DNA from: Tetrastigma voinierianum
Taxonomy: Eukaryota; Streptophyta; Magnoliopsida; Vitales; Vitaceae
Direction of reading: 5' to 3'
NCBI GenBank assembly: GCA_016808115.1
Contig: JAEQBH010004667.1
Span: 42,501 to 106,500 of the forward strand
DNA: 64,000 bases
Each line of letters opens with the position of its first letter. Position 1 is the stretch's first letter. The translations under genes and the position numbers were made by a program. The notes beneath the pieces are model-generated. The model saw only the letters and a list, made by a program, of their open reading frames with translations. It did no database searches and was not told where the DNA came from. Shown here one piece after another: positions 24,890-36,975 of this stretch.

Positions 24890-26400
24890 GAGGTATACTT
24901 TTATTTTCGGAGGAACCTTTAATGCATAGAACAAGGATGCGACACGATTCAGTGGACATTTGAATTGGAGAGGCAGCTCGAGGAGCTTAAGAAAGACAAA
25001 AAGAAGAACGCAGCTATAGCGGGAAGAGAGACATGACAATGAGGAGGAGCAGGGGCCGGCGACCGGCCCGAATTCTTGTTGACCTGATGGAGGATTTTTT
25101 GGAGCTATTATTCTAGAAGAGTATTTTGCAATCGGGCGGCCTACGGTGGATGCAAGCAATTTTGAACTAAAGCCGTACTTAGTACAATGGTTCCGGCAAC
25201 ATCAGTTCTTGGTCATCCCACACGAAGGCCAAATGAGCACCTAGGAAGATTTCACCGAATCATTTATCTGATTGAAGGTAGTGATTGTGAGACGGAGGTG
25301 ATAAAACACATCTCTTCCCATTTTCTTTAAGAACATAAGCGACCACATGGTATGAATCATTACCATATGGTTGTTGATACTTAGGAAGAGTTGGTGAAAC
25401 TTACTTAGGCGGATTCTTTCCCCCATCTCTCACTTCAGAGAGACGAAGAGAGATAATTGTATTCCATGAGGGAAGATGAGGCACATTATGTCGCAGGAAA
25501 GATTCAAAGATTCTTTGAAGAAGAGTGCCCAATGCATGGAATAGACTTGAAAGACCCATTTGGATGGTGTATCACGCTCTGAATGATACATCCAAAGGGT
25601 ATTATCGATCTTCATCTTTGTGGAGCATTGGCGAAAAGTCTTTGAAGAGAGAGCGAGAGATCGATAGAGGACTGGCAAAATGCAATATGAAAGCTCATCG
25701 AGGTTTTCAGAGTGATAGCGGAGGAAAGGGGTCATAAGTGAACAAGATGTGACCATGGAGGCTAAGTTGGATCTTTATAATGCATGGGATGGACAAACAA
25801 GAGAGGAAGATGCTGCTTGCTCATGAAATAGGAATGTTAGAAGAGAATTGATGAGAGGAGTGTGATGTACTGACGAGAAGAAGATTCTTATGGTCTTTGA
25901 GGGAGGCCAAGTCGTGAGCAGTAGAGAAGTTATCATTTCAAGCCAAATCCTAACTTTGCCCATCTGATACGATCCGGCATTGAGGAACCATGAAAATTTC
26001 TCATATGGTGGAGGGCGTTACATAGCCCAGCGAGATGACATCATAACAAAGGATATCGGCGACCACGAGTTCGGCAGCAATGGCAAGGAGGTGAGGCGAA
26101 ATGAATACGATTCGAGGAGAACCCCGACATTTGAGGAAACGGATGCTTCATTTCATGGGGGATAACAAAGGCTATTACAATTCCATGACGAAACTATCGG
26201 CAGAAACTTTCAAGTCGATACTTGATATTTAGAGAAGAATGCTAGTGCTTCAGAAAATTTAGAAACACAAGTAGGGCAATTATTTGAATACGACCATCGA
26301 GAACAAAGGGAACATTTACTAGTGACACCGGAAGAACCTGAAATGCATGGCGAGTACAGTTGAGAAAGTGGGAAGGGTGAGCCCGGCTGACGGAAGACGG
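24890..26400 (+). pseudogene. Athila-1 gag remnant
   Basis: Motifs, read over several frames: NFELKPYLVQW near 25160 (the common NNFELKP motif of Athila/Tat Gag), EECPMHGI near 25527 (the CPxHGI motif), IIDLHLCGA near 25600 (related to the IDxAAGGAL stretch), and NLETQVGQL near 26258, which precedes the protease junction. The frame 25980-26165 has the NF-Y-G-rich linker. Gag forms the particle and binds genomic RNA. The region is flanked on the left by a 180-bp leader after the LTR and on the right by protease. Stops and frameshifts break it throughout. Confidence 0.8.
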
Positions 26401-26579
26401 ATATAAAAGAAGGGCGAGGCGAGAGAAAAGAGATTGAGGCGAAAGAAGGGCGAAAGAAGAGAAGAACGATACAATTAAACGGATGAAAGGAAGAAATGAC
26501 CGAGAAGAAAGAATGGTACACACGGTGCCACATTCCCACGAGACTTGAAGTCAAAGAAGAAGCGGTTTTCTAAATTCTT

Positions 26580-29500
26580 GGATCTTTCGAAAATAGAAAT
26601 AAATATCCCATTCAGAGGTGATCGATCGAATGCCTCTTTATCGAAATTTACGAAGGAGGTCGCGCCGAAAAGAAAGATGGGCGGAGGGTATAGTTAACTT
26701 AGTGCTTCATGCGGTGCCATTTATCAATGAGCTCAGCCAGATGAAAGATACAGGAGTTTCACTAATCCCACGTTTCTATAGGAAATGTGAGTTGAAAGCT
26801 TGTATGTGACTCTTGGAGCAAGTATAAATTTGATGCCTCTATCAATGGTGCGAGAGACTTAGTTTGGGAGACTAGCAGCCGGCAATTACATTACCAGATG
26901 GCTAATAGATCAATGGCACGACCGGAGGGCGTGCGGAAGACCATGCTCGTCGAGGTTAGAAAATTCATTTCCCGATCAGATTTTGTTATCATCTGCGGAT
27001 GGAGGAAGATCCTCGAAGTTCCTCTCACATTCTTTGGAAAACCTTTCTCTGGCAGTACACGCGCTGATTGGCGTCTGAAAGGTGAGCCGACACTCGAGTT
27101 GGGGAATGAAGCGGTGCCTTTTAATATTGTAAGTGAGAACATCTAATATGAGGAAAACCGATTGTATAGTTTGTAAGAAGCAATAGCCCTCTCTACGATG
27201 ATGAAGTGAATTGTGATTGTATCATTCAAAACTCTATCCAATGAAATTGAGATGAATTTTGATTACCTTGAGCTTTGATTATGAAGTTATGCCTATATAA
27301 ATTTGTTTAATAATGAAAGCAGTCCTCAAGTATAAATGAAAGCAGTCGAGATGAAGTGGCTTGACCCGGACCTGACGAGCTCATGGGCGGGGGAAAACTA
27401 GTTCGAAGGGTTAACATTGAAAGGGTTGCCTAGTCATTTGAAATATGAGTTTTCGACCGAGAAAAGAAAAAAACCGGTTATCATATCACAATTGCATTGG
27501 CGAGGTGAAGAGCAGTTCTTTATTAATTTTGAAAATACGAGGAAGCAATTGCTTAATTGATGAAGATCTGAAGAATATCAGTCCCTCTATTTATGTACTA
27601 AAATATTCTTTGGAAGAAAATGTCACAAAAACTTGTTGAGCATCAAGGAGGAATTTGAACAGGTCATGAAAGAGTTTTAGGAAAAGAAGCTACGAAATGG
27701 TTAAATCTGGGGTTTATATATGCTATATCGAACCGGTTCTTGGGTAAGCCCGGTACATGTGGTTCGAAGGTGGATTCTTGTAATCGAAATGAAAGAAGAC
27801 CAGACTTATTCCCTCACAGGCGTGACGGGATGGAGGGTTTGTATGGAGCTTCTGAGAAGGTGAATCTTTGACCGAAGGATCATTTTCCCCGACCTTTCAT
27901 CGATCAGTGTTGGATAGGTTGGCGGGACACCTGATTTTGTTTTCTTGATGGATACTCTGGATATAACCAAATAGCTATTACTTTTTGAAGATCGGGAGAA
28001 AACAACTTTGTACCCATTTGGTACTTTTTCTTTTTAGAAGAATCTGCCATTTGGATGTGTAATGCTCTGAGTACCATACCGAAGATGCATGATGTCTATA
28101 TTTGATCTAGCGAGGAAGAAGTTATGGAGATCTTCATGGATGATTTTACCGGTGTATGGATCAGTTTTGAACAATGCACGCACGCACAGGGACCGGTACT
28201 TCCAAAGGTGCAGACAAAATCTAGCTCGAATTGGGAAAAATGCCATTTTATGATTCCTGAGGATTGTCTTGGGGCACATGGTTTTACGCGGCGGGGCTTG
28301 AACTAGACCCGAGCAAAGGTTTCAATTAGAGACCTAATACCACCCACTCTGATCAGGGAATCGAAGTTTCTTAGGTTATCTTTGGATTTTATAGGAACTA
28401 TCAAAGATTTCTCAAAGGGTGATGGAGCCGCTATGCGGATTGTTGGAGAAAGATGGTAAGTTTTATTTTAGATGAATCCTACCCGAGGAAAGCATTGGAG
28501 AGAAATCAAATCCGGACTAGTTGAAGCTCCCATCATTGCAAAGAGCAGTTGGAGCAAGAATTTGAGATCATGTGTGATGCCGAGTGATTTTTGCAATGGG
28601 AGATGTATTGGAGACGAGAAAAGATGAAAAAAAGTGTTCAAGGCCATCTTATGCTAAACCTTTAATGAAGCATAAGAAAATTACTCTACCCTTTGAAAAA
28701 GGAGATCTTGGCAATAGTGTTTGCATGTGAAAAGTCGAACCATATATTTTTAGGGTCCCATGTTGTATACACACTTGATCATGCGACAATTAAATATTTA
28801 ATGGCAAGAAATGAATTGATCAGGTGGGTATTATTGTTGTACTGGGAATTTGATTTAGAAATTAAAAACCGAAGAGCGTGACAATGTGATAGCGGATCTT
28901 GTCAAAGTAGAAGAATCCACTTTATCTGAAAAAGAAATGAAATAGCGAGAAAATTTTCGGATGAGAGATTATTTTCATTTGTCATATTACCTTCTGGTAT
29001 CGCGATATTGAATTTCTTAGCTGCGGAGATATGCCACCATAATTCAGCTACCAATAGAGAAAAAGGTTAAGGACTGACAGCAGGTACTACATCTAGGATG
29101 ATCCATATTTGTTTAAAAGAGGAGCTGACCTGATTATAAGGAGATGTGTACCAGAAAGTGAGCAAAGTAAGATTTTACAAGAATATGTGTGCATCGCACT
29201 TATAAGGACACTTTGCGGGAGATAAAGCGACCCACAAATTCTCGGTCGAGTTTTCTCGGCCTCCCAGTTTTTAAGGACTGTTTGAATGGGTAAGATTGTG
29301 TGATCGATGTAAAGAATGGGAAATATCAGCAAAGGCATGAGATGCCCCTATAAGTATCTGGTGGTACAATTGTTTGATGTATGGGGAATGGATTTATGGG
29401 GCCTTTCCGGTTTCATTTGAAATATATACGCCTCCTATTTGTGGATTATGTATCAAAATGGCGAGAAGCAGCGGCTTGTCCTAAGAATGATGTCAATACG

Positions 29501-30250
29501 GTTGTAAGGGTTTTACAAAGAAATATTCTTAACGAGGTTTGGGACACGAGAACTATAATTAGTGATGGAGGAAGCCATTTTTGCAAATAAGGTGTTTGAC
29601 AAACTTCGTGAGCGAATATAATTGTCAAACACATTATGAGCTTGTATCATCCTCGAGCAAATGGGCAAGAGTGAAATTTCAACGAAATAAAGAAAATTAC
29701 GGAAAAAACATGTGGGATTCTAGCCGGGGAAAGATTGGTCTTTGAGCTTGATGATGCATTATGAATACGGAATTGCTTTTAAAACTCCCATTGGAATGTC
29801 CCCATACGAGACTTGTCTTTGGAAAACCATGTCATCTCCCTCTTGATGGAATACAAAGCTATGTGGGCCATCAAAGCGACTGAACTTTGATTTCAAAGTA
29901 CCAAAGGAAGAAAGACTTCTCAGCCCGAATGATTGGAAAAGAAGAAAGCGAAGCTGTGACAATGCGAATATACAAGGACACAAAGACAAAGAAATGGCAT
30001 GATGAAAGTTACAGGAAAGAGTTGACGGGGGATAAGGTCTTCTTTAACTCCAGTTAAGATTATTTCGGGAGAAGATGGAAATCAAAATGGAGTGGACCAT
30101 ATCTAGTGGTGTCAAGTACTATCTTTGGAGCGTGTAACGCTCGAGGGTGATCTTTGTGGAAGAATTCAAAGTTAATGAGCAAAGGCGAAACAATATCTCG
30201 TGGGAGAAAGAAAAGGAAGAACTCAGTGGTGAATTGAGAGAGAAAACTTA
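26580..30250 (+). pseudogene. Athila-1 pol remnant (protease, RT, RNase H, integrase)
   Basis: Ty3/gypsy polyprotein in gypsy order. Protease: LGASINLMPLSMVRE (about 26813-26860) is the Athila-type active site region, followed by MANRSMARPEGV (26898) and DFVI. Reverse transcriptase: TGWRVCMELL (about 27825), FPFGTF-type stretch (about 28010) and EIFMDDFTG (about 28126), the YVDD box. RNase H: AIVFACEKS (about 28709) and DHATIKYLMA (about 28780). Integrase: GNGFMGPF (29384), VDYVSKWREAAACP (about 29440), IISDGGSHFC (about 29555; second catalytic Asp) and SLYHPRANGQ (about 29640). GMSPYET near 29795 starts the C-terminal region. Frames shift repeatedly. RT and integrase match Athila-2 in order and motifs. 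Confidence 0.9.
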
Positions 30251-30689
30251 AACGGCTAGTCGACTAAGGACTCAAAAGCGAGGCGGCTAAATGGGAAGCG
30301 GCCACTTATAGATTTTTAGTTTTCTTTTATATAGACTTCAAATTTTTTTTTTTATTATTACCGTTTTTTGGATTTTTTTAGTTATAGTCATGATTTGTTA
30401 GAAATTGCTGGAGTTATTAAGATTAATTTAATCATTTTTGGAATTGTTACCATATACGGATGAAGAAATCAAATGGCTCAGGCCGAGAAGGAACAAACTC
30501 AGGGACCCTCCCGATTACTTCACGGAATGAGCAGCTCGGAAGAGTACTTTTCTCCCTACATAGAATTTGTGAAAATTGAATAGAATACATGTTTGAATTG
30601 TTTGTGTGGGAATGATTAAATGGATCTTCAGAATGTGCAAATTAATAAGGGTTGAAAGGCGTAGTCGGCTGAATTTAGGGCGAGTCTTG

Positions 30690-30990
30690 AGACTAGAGTC
30701 GCGACCCGAATTTTATGTGCGACAAAAGTTAGTGCCATAACTTGAGTCGATCTTGAAGAGGAAAACGAGGGCCTGGTGCGACCAAAAGTTATGTGACTGG
30801 GGTGAAGTCGCGAGCATAAATTGGTCGCGACGGAGACCGAGGTCGCTGTGAGAACCATTCCTTGAAAAGAGTGGTGAGGTCAGTGGCAATGGCTCTATGT
30901 CATCAAATGCACGATGTCGCGACGTGATAACTTGTCCTCCATAGTTTACTTGTAATCTCGACAAACAATTTTATGTCGCGACATAAGAGG
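30690..30990. repeat. GTCGCGAC motif cluster in the Athila-1 pol-env spacer
   Basis: The non-coding spacer between pol and the env-like region (about 30251-31150) contains GTCGCGACCC (30700), GTCGCGAG (30807), GGTCGCGACGG (30824), GATGTCGCGACGTG (30913) and the palindrome TATGTCGCGACATA (30972). The same motif fills U3 of both Athila-1 LTRs. The rest of the spacer, including a T-rich stretch at 30310-30380, shows nothing recognisable. Confidence 0.75.
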
Positions 30991-31149
30991 CAATATGCCG
31001 GTAGGCGATTTTGAGCCCCCTTACTAAATTTAATGACATACGATCATGACCTAAAATTTAAGTGCGACAATATAAGTAAATGAGTAATAAGGCCCATAAT
31101 AGCCAGTTGAATTGCAGGCTGGTGAGAAACTCCCTCCACTACCATCTCT

Positions 31150-32389
31150 CCTTCCTTGAAGCAAATGCAACCTTTCATCTTCACATATTCTGCGGTTCTC
31201 AAATTCTTATGAGAGCCACTAAATCCAGAACTTCTTCACTAAAATATTAGATTTCTCAATGGCCGAGATCTTCTTCGACCTCATCCCCAGTCTGTGAAAT
31301 GTGGAGGGTATATAATGAAGGGAGTTCATCTGGAACACGAAGGGAGAACGAGTAGTTGGAACAGCCAGAAGTTCAACTTGATTCTCGCAGCAGAGAAAAA
31401 AAGCGCCGAGAAGAAAGGAAGAGCGAGTTAGGTCTCGAATAGCTTTCTCCGTCTGGAAAGCACTATCTTTGAAGGGGTTTGTAGGAGAAAGGGAAGCCCC
31501 ATTGCTCATCTCTCCTTTCGAGGAATTAATGAGCAAGAGGGTGGGAGTGCGAACATGGCGGTTATCATCCGTCGTCAGAGGAATTTTGCTCAATGCGGTT
31601 AGAAGAAGGAGAACTTTGTTTATGTCGGAGGAGTTTGGGTGCCCTTATGGGCGAAGACTATTAATGAGATGTATGGAATGGAAGGCGAGAAGAATGGATC
31701 AAAATTGAAGGCGATGAAACCGGCCTAGCGAGTGAAAGATTGCGAAGAAAATTAGCAGACGGTAAAGGGCGGTGGAAGAAAGGAAAGGAGGAAGCGGGCC
31801 ATTTGGCGGGGAGATTTGACCAGAAGGCAATGTGGTTTGCTTCTAGCATGCGGTATGGTCCACTACGAAAGCACGTACGCACGATGAAACGAGAAGCGAT
31901 CCTTCTGCATGCTATGCGAAGGAGTACGAGATTGATCTTTAGACGATTATTGAAAATTCTATAATGAGGTATCATGAAGGAAATAAAAGTGATCCTCATC
32001 CGGCGACTATCCACAAGGTTGTGCTGAAATTTTGGTGTGAAGGAACGTGGGAAGAGAGGAAGAATGCCTAAAATGTACGCTCACCTGACGGGGTAAGCGA
32101 GGCGAAGAATCAAAAGAAACGAAGTGTAAATGAAAGCAAATTCAAAGGATAAAAATGAAAATGCAATACGGGAAAGAAGACACCCTTACGGTGGCGGAAA
32201 GCGAGAAGAGAGAAAATCTAGAAGCATGAGAAGGGGAATACTTTTATGTTTCCAGAGGATAGAGAACAAGAAGATAGAAGCCCGATAGTTCTTCATTGGC
32301 TAGCTGCTCAGGAACCGTGTTCGGAAGGAACACTTTGGTGAAAGCTCTAGAGGAGCCCAGGGGAATAAGCAAATAATGGAGATGCTCAG
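31150..32389 (+). pseudogene. Athila-1 env-like/third ORF remnant, part 1
   Basis: After the pol-env spacer comes a long region with charged, shifted frames. Near 31887-31920 it reads KREAILLHAMRR and, in another frame, AKEYEIDL; near 31965-32030 it reads MRYHEGNKSD and PHPATIH. These resemble the conserved helical domain of the third open frame in Athila-type elements, as I remember it. Function of that protein is not established; the env name reflects position. Athila-2 interrupts it at 32389; it continues at 47306. Confidence 0.55.
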
Positions 32390-33282
32390 TGCTTCGTCCT
32401 TATTCATATGCCGAATTCTATTCCCAGCGTGAGGTACGGTTGTCTTGCATTGTATCTTGTGGGAATCCCGCAGGTCATCCACAGGGAGTGGTGCGATTTA
32501 GTTGATCGATGGAATTTACTCTCCCGAAGTGTGATTTATGAAATTGTAGGGTTGTGTTGTTTGATCGAATGGTTGATTGGTTTGAATGTTTTAAAGCAGA
32601 AAGACAATTCTTGGATTTTGAGGTTCCACTCTTACGATCATGCCAAAGTCCACCACCTCTTATTTTAAAACTCATCTAGAAACCATTTGATAAATAGTCT
32701 TTGATGGAGGAATTTATCTTTAAATGCTCTTTGGAAAATAAGGATGATTTAATGATACTAAGCACTTGTCCCAGTTATCTGAACCCTTAGCTTGCATTAT
32801 GATCAAGAAGCCTTACCAGCGTGTCTGAGGATATCTTTCACAAGTTGCTCAGAATATGTAACTGGGGATTTACAAAATGTGTGCACAAGTGATTAACATC
32901 ACACAATCCATTAAAGTTCAAAAGAGGTGAGAGGGCTATGCCTTGATCAGGGTGAGTTCCCAGTAAATTCGGCCCGATAAGGGTTTTAGAACTCCATTAA
33001 AGCTTATAAGAACAATTAAAATTAAGGGAGTTTAATCATAAAAACAATACTTGAAGAAATCGAATGCCTTGTAAACTTTGAGAATGAAAGATATGAAATA
33101 CTATGATTGGCTTAGAAAGGGTTGTTTATGAAGATTACAAATGCTTGAATCGAAACTTCCCGAAAAGTAGAAAGCACAAATGCGGATCTCTGAGCTTATT
33201 TCAAAAATGGAGAGAGAAAACCGCTATAGCATGAAAACCTAACCTGAGAAAATTAAAACTCCTCTCCCCCCTCTCTCCACTG

Positions 33283-33295
33283 CCTTTTATACTCC
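33283..33295 (-). promoter_or_regulatory. Putative TATA box, Athila-2 3' LTR
   Basis: The minus strand reads GGAGTATAAAAGG. The identical sequence is in the 5' LTR at 46807-46819. Confidence 0.7.
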
Positions 33296-33508
33296 TTTTT
33301 AATGTCATCAGTGATTTCAAGTGATTAGTGAAGTATGCCCCGCGTTAGGATCTGATGCTCCATTCCCACCTTCTCATACATGTGTGCGGTACACTTTAGC
33401 CAGTGTCTAGAATGCCACCCCTCTGTCGATTTCACGATCAGATTGTCATAGTCACCTTTTGGTGTCTGGGGTACACTTCCTGCCACTTTTTAGCAAGATT
33501 GTGTCTTA

Positions 33509-34916
33509 CGTGAATACGGTGGTACAATAGTATAACGGAATCTAACACATTTAAATCACAATGTACTCTGTTTGGCATAAAGCAGTACTTCTAATCTCTT
33601 ACGTGTTTTTAGATTTGTCAGGTCTTTCGGGTTTAAAGCGTAGAGTGCACTAAGGATCACTTCAGGGAAGCGATATGACGATGTGGATGTGGGTGAGAAA
33701 TTGGTTTAGAGACCCGGCGAGCGAGGGGAAAGCACCCGGAGGACAAGTCCCTGTTAGAACTTGCTGGAAATTTGGCGTGGACAGGTCCTAGGTGGGAACT
33801 ACCAGGATCCTCTAGGTAGAACTTGCTAGAAAATTGGCGATGGCAAGTCCTACTTGGTGGAGACAAGATCTTGCAGTGGGAACTTTATGGAACTGGGATT
33901 GTCCGAATTCAATCGTTCGTGAGGGCACTTTCGTAAGCGAGCAAAAATGGGAAAATCACTGGAGGGCTATAGGGAGGACACAAGTATTAGGAGGATCTTC
34001 TTTTGGGTCTTTTGGTTTTCTCTTGAGTTTTGAGTTCTTCACTTCTAGGGTTTTAGGTTTTTAGAGTTTTTCTCCAATTTTTGAGTGGTACCTTGTGAAT
34101 CGGATTTGAGATTTCCATTCTTTTTAGAAGTTTTGGATTGAGTTTGTAATCTTCGGCATAAATATTTATTTTGCTTTAAATCTTAGCATTCCATATTCTT
34201 CATTCTCGAGTTTAAGTTAATTCCGATTTCTTCAAAATCTTTGTTTTTTATGATTAATTGTTCCTCGACTTTAATTGTTGTTCATATAAATTTTATGGAG
34301 TTACAAGCCCTGTATTTGGGGATAAATGCGGGAAGCTCACTTACTGATCGAGTAAAGTCCTGATTCCTCTCTTGATTTTCAATGGATTGTGCTTAATATT
34401 GATCACTTGTGTAGAAAGGTTTTAAATCCTTAGTTGGACAAATTCTTGACAACGTGTTAACGAGATATTTTTCGATTTGCGTTGTGTAATCATAATGCCC
34501 GACTAAGGGTTCATTTTAATTGAGAACAAGTGTTTTAGTATTACTTGTCATCTTTATTTCCAAAAGCATTTAAAGATAAATCCTCAAAAGCCGAAGACCA
34601 TTTATCAATGGTTCCTAGATGAGTTTATAAAAATAAGAGGTGGGACTTACCTGATCGGAAGTGAGTGGAGACCACTAAATAAAACAATTGTCTTTCTATT
34701 TAAAACATTCAAACCAATCAACCATTCAATCAAACAACACAACACTACAATTTTCTTTAAATCATACTTTTAGTGGAGAATAGCTCCTATTGATCAACTG
34801 AATCAGACCACTCCCTGTGGAGATGACCTGTGGATTCCCACAGTATTACAATGCTAAACATTATAATTCTCGGCAGAATAGAATTTAGGCTATCTTAATC
34901 GGGGCGAAGAATGTCA
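33509..34916 (+). mobile_element. Solo LTR inside the Athila-2 3' LTR
   Basis: The Athila-2 LTR match stops after GTGTCTTA (33502-33509) and resumes at GTACACATAAATGG (34922). The inserted 1.4 kb ends with CTCCCTGTGGAGATGACCTG and GTGGATTCCCACAGTATTAC, which matches, in opposite orientation, the end of the Athila-2 LTR itself (GTGGATTCCCACAAGATTAC). It is thus a plus-strand LTR of a related family. A pair of 80-bp tandem units with GTAGAACTTGCTAG lies at 33753-33860. No coding motif. Confidence 0.65.
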
Positions 34917-35201
34917 CTAGAGTACACATAAATGGTATGTCGGTGCACTTACAATCCTCTGGTGCTTTTCTAGCATTGCTGGAGTTCAGAGACTTCATCG
35001 ATTGTTCGCCCACATCCTCGATTGCTTCATATTGGCTTCCGGACATAAATCCTTGTACACTTATGTTTTAGACTGAAAGACACATGAGTCTAAAAACACC
35101 ACGAAATTAGAAATTACCTATCCTTATGCCAAATGTGTGTATATTGTGATTTGGATATCTTCAAATTCTACTATAATTATTTAGCAAATGTGTATTCATC
35201 A

Positions 35202-36975
35202 CACCCAACACTGCATCTTTTTAATTCCTAGCAGATTTAGATCGAGAACTACCAGCTCAGGTATGAATCTACGACAAGGCGTAAATACGATTAAGCTTGC
35301 AAGAATCTCAAAATAGCAATTATGGAATAAAATACTTCACCCACTTTAGTATGCACAGTATGACTCATTTAAACCAGTAACCCACGATCTTACGATGAAC
35401 ATTATAACGGGCTAACACAAAATCGAGTTATTGAATAAGGACTATGGACTTGAAGAAGCGTAAAATAAATCATCTGGCTGATGAAGCTACTTGTGATCGA
35501 TATAAATGAAGCAATCATTGCTTATGGAACACATAACCACTAGCATAGTGTCGGAAGAACAACAAACATAATTGGAATCAAAGAGGTCTTAGCAGGTTTG
35601 TAGCAATGTAAATTTGTGAAAAGAAAAGGTAAAAAGATCAAAATGGGTGTTGGCATAACATGGTTGAGGTCTACTACGGGTGCCAGCACCCACCCAGTCT
35701 AGCCTAAAAGCAGCTATGCAGCATCATTTTCATCTCGTCGAAGAAAATGCATCCTCGTCGACACGATCATCTAATTCTTCGGCTCTCCCTCCGGGTGGGG
35801 AAGTGGCATCGCCGTGCGAGTTCTCCTTGAAAAATGTGACTCTCAAGCCTCGAGACGTCGATCAAGTTGTGCTTTCCCGAATGCGTAACCACCCCTTTAT
35901 TCTCAGTTCCATCCTCTTCCAATGGCGATGTGCTCAATGGTGCTCGGTATGGATGATGATCGAGTGACTTGAAGGTAGGAAAGGTTGGGCACAGTAGACG
36001 GCTCGAAGGCTCTTGGCACAGGTCTTGTTATGATGAGGCCCCAACCTCGCGGCACCTTCTTTTCCTTTAATTTGCTCCCCTCGTTCTGCGGCTTCCACAA
36101 TCTTTGGTCACCCGGTGAAGAGATGGAATGTGTCTGCCTTCCATCTTGAAATTTCAAAAAATCCTCATCCACACACCATATAACTAATGCATAATCAATA
36201 AGTTTCGGTCCTTGACTTCATACAAGCTGGATTTGTTCTTGGTTGGGGAGATTTTCATTGCCCTTAGGCTGATTTGATCGTGAATGATCTTGTTAAGTCG
36301 AGGGCATATTCTGGTTTGAGCTTTCAGTGCAATTCTTTCTTCATGAAATCGCTCATGGGCAGGTGAGTGCCGCATGGCCTCCGGTGAACAAGCTGGGCAT
36401 CAAAGTCGATGATAGCCTTGAGGTGGAGTGCGGTCGGTCACGAGAAGCATCGGGGCGGATGTCTTTGTAAGGCATGCGCTATCGAATCAGGAGTGATCCG
36501 AGGTACCTTGCCCATCGAGTCTACAATACGGTTTCGGCTGCGATTTTCCTTCGAGGTTAGTATAGAAATCTGAACCATAGTAAGGTAAAATATCCCTTTA
36601 CCTTAGTGCACACAAAATCAAATTACGCTCTTGAATAATCCCCCTGATGGGGTGAGAATACAAAAATGTCTCCAACTGCGCCCTCTCCACGTGAAATCCT
36701 TTTTGCGTCGGCCAGGGTCGTTTTGTGCTCGACTCGAAGTCTCAGCGAACATCGCCTCTGTTCCTTGTCATCATCACTATCGAGACATTTCCTCCTTTAC
36801 ATTGATGACTATATCCGTTCCCTTCCTTTTTTTTTGGTTGGGAGGCATCAGATTTCCTTTTCTTCACAGCCTGTCCCATAGAGGAACTAGATGCCTTTCC
36901 TTTCCCGGTATTCTTGGATCTCGTGCCGCTAGAGATGTGAGGATGGCAATAATAGCCCCGAGATAGCCCCAATAT
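35202..36975 (-). pseudogene. Athila-2 env-like/third ORF remnant
   Basis: The minus strand begins near 36975 with a basic, Ser-rich start (GTRSKNTGKGKASSSSMG, 36915-36860), followed by KKRKSDASQPKKKEG. Further on, 36375-36184 reads RFHEERIALKAQTRI and 36172-35903 carries a charged stretch. Position (after pol and spacer, before the 3' LTR) and composition match the third open frame of Athila-type elements. No transmembrane segment or signal peptide is visible in the surviving frames, so the env label rests on position only. Confidence 0.5.

Larger units (their letters stand above)
32390..35201 (-). repeat. Athila-2 3' LTR, interrupted
   Basis: The minus strand starts TGATGAATACACA (35201), after a GTTGGGTG purine tract, and ends GGACGAAGCA (32390). 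Landmarks shared with the 5' LTR include ATAAATAGTCTTTGATGGAG (plus strand, 32691 and 46221), the TATA region, and the stretch ending ATTGTTCGCCCACATCCTCGA (about 35003). A 1.4-kb foreign block splits it. Confidence 0.85.

Noticed and set aside
31219..31593. 124-residue minus-strand frame
   Set aside because: Antisense to the env-like region of Athila-1, whose plus strand carries the recognisable stretches.
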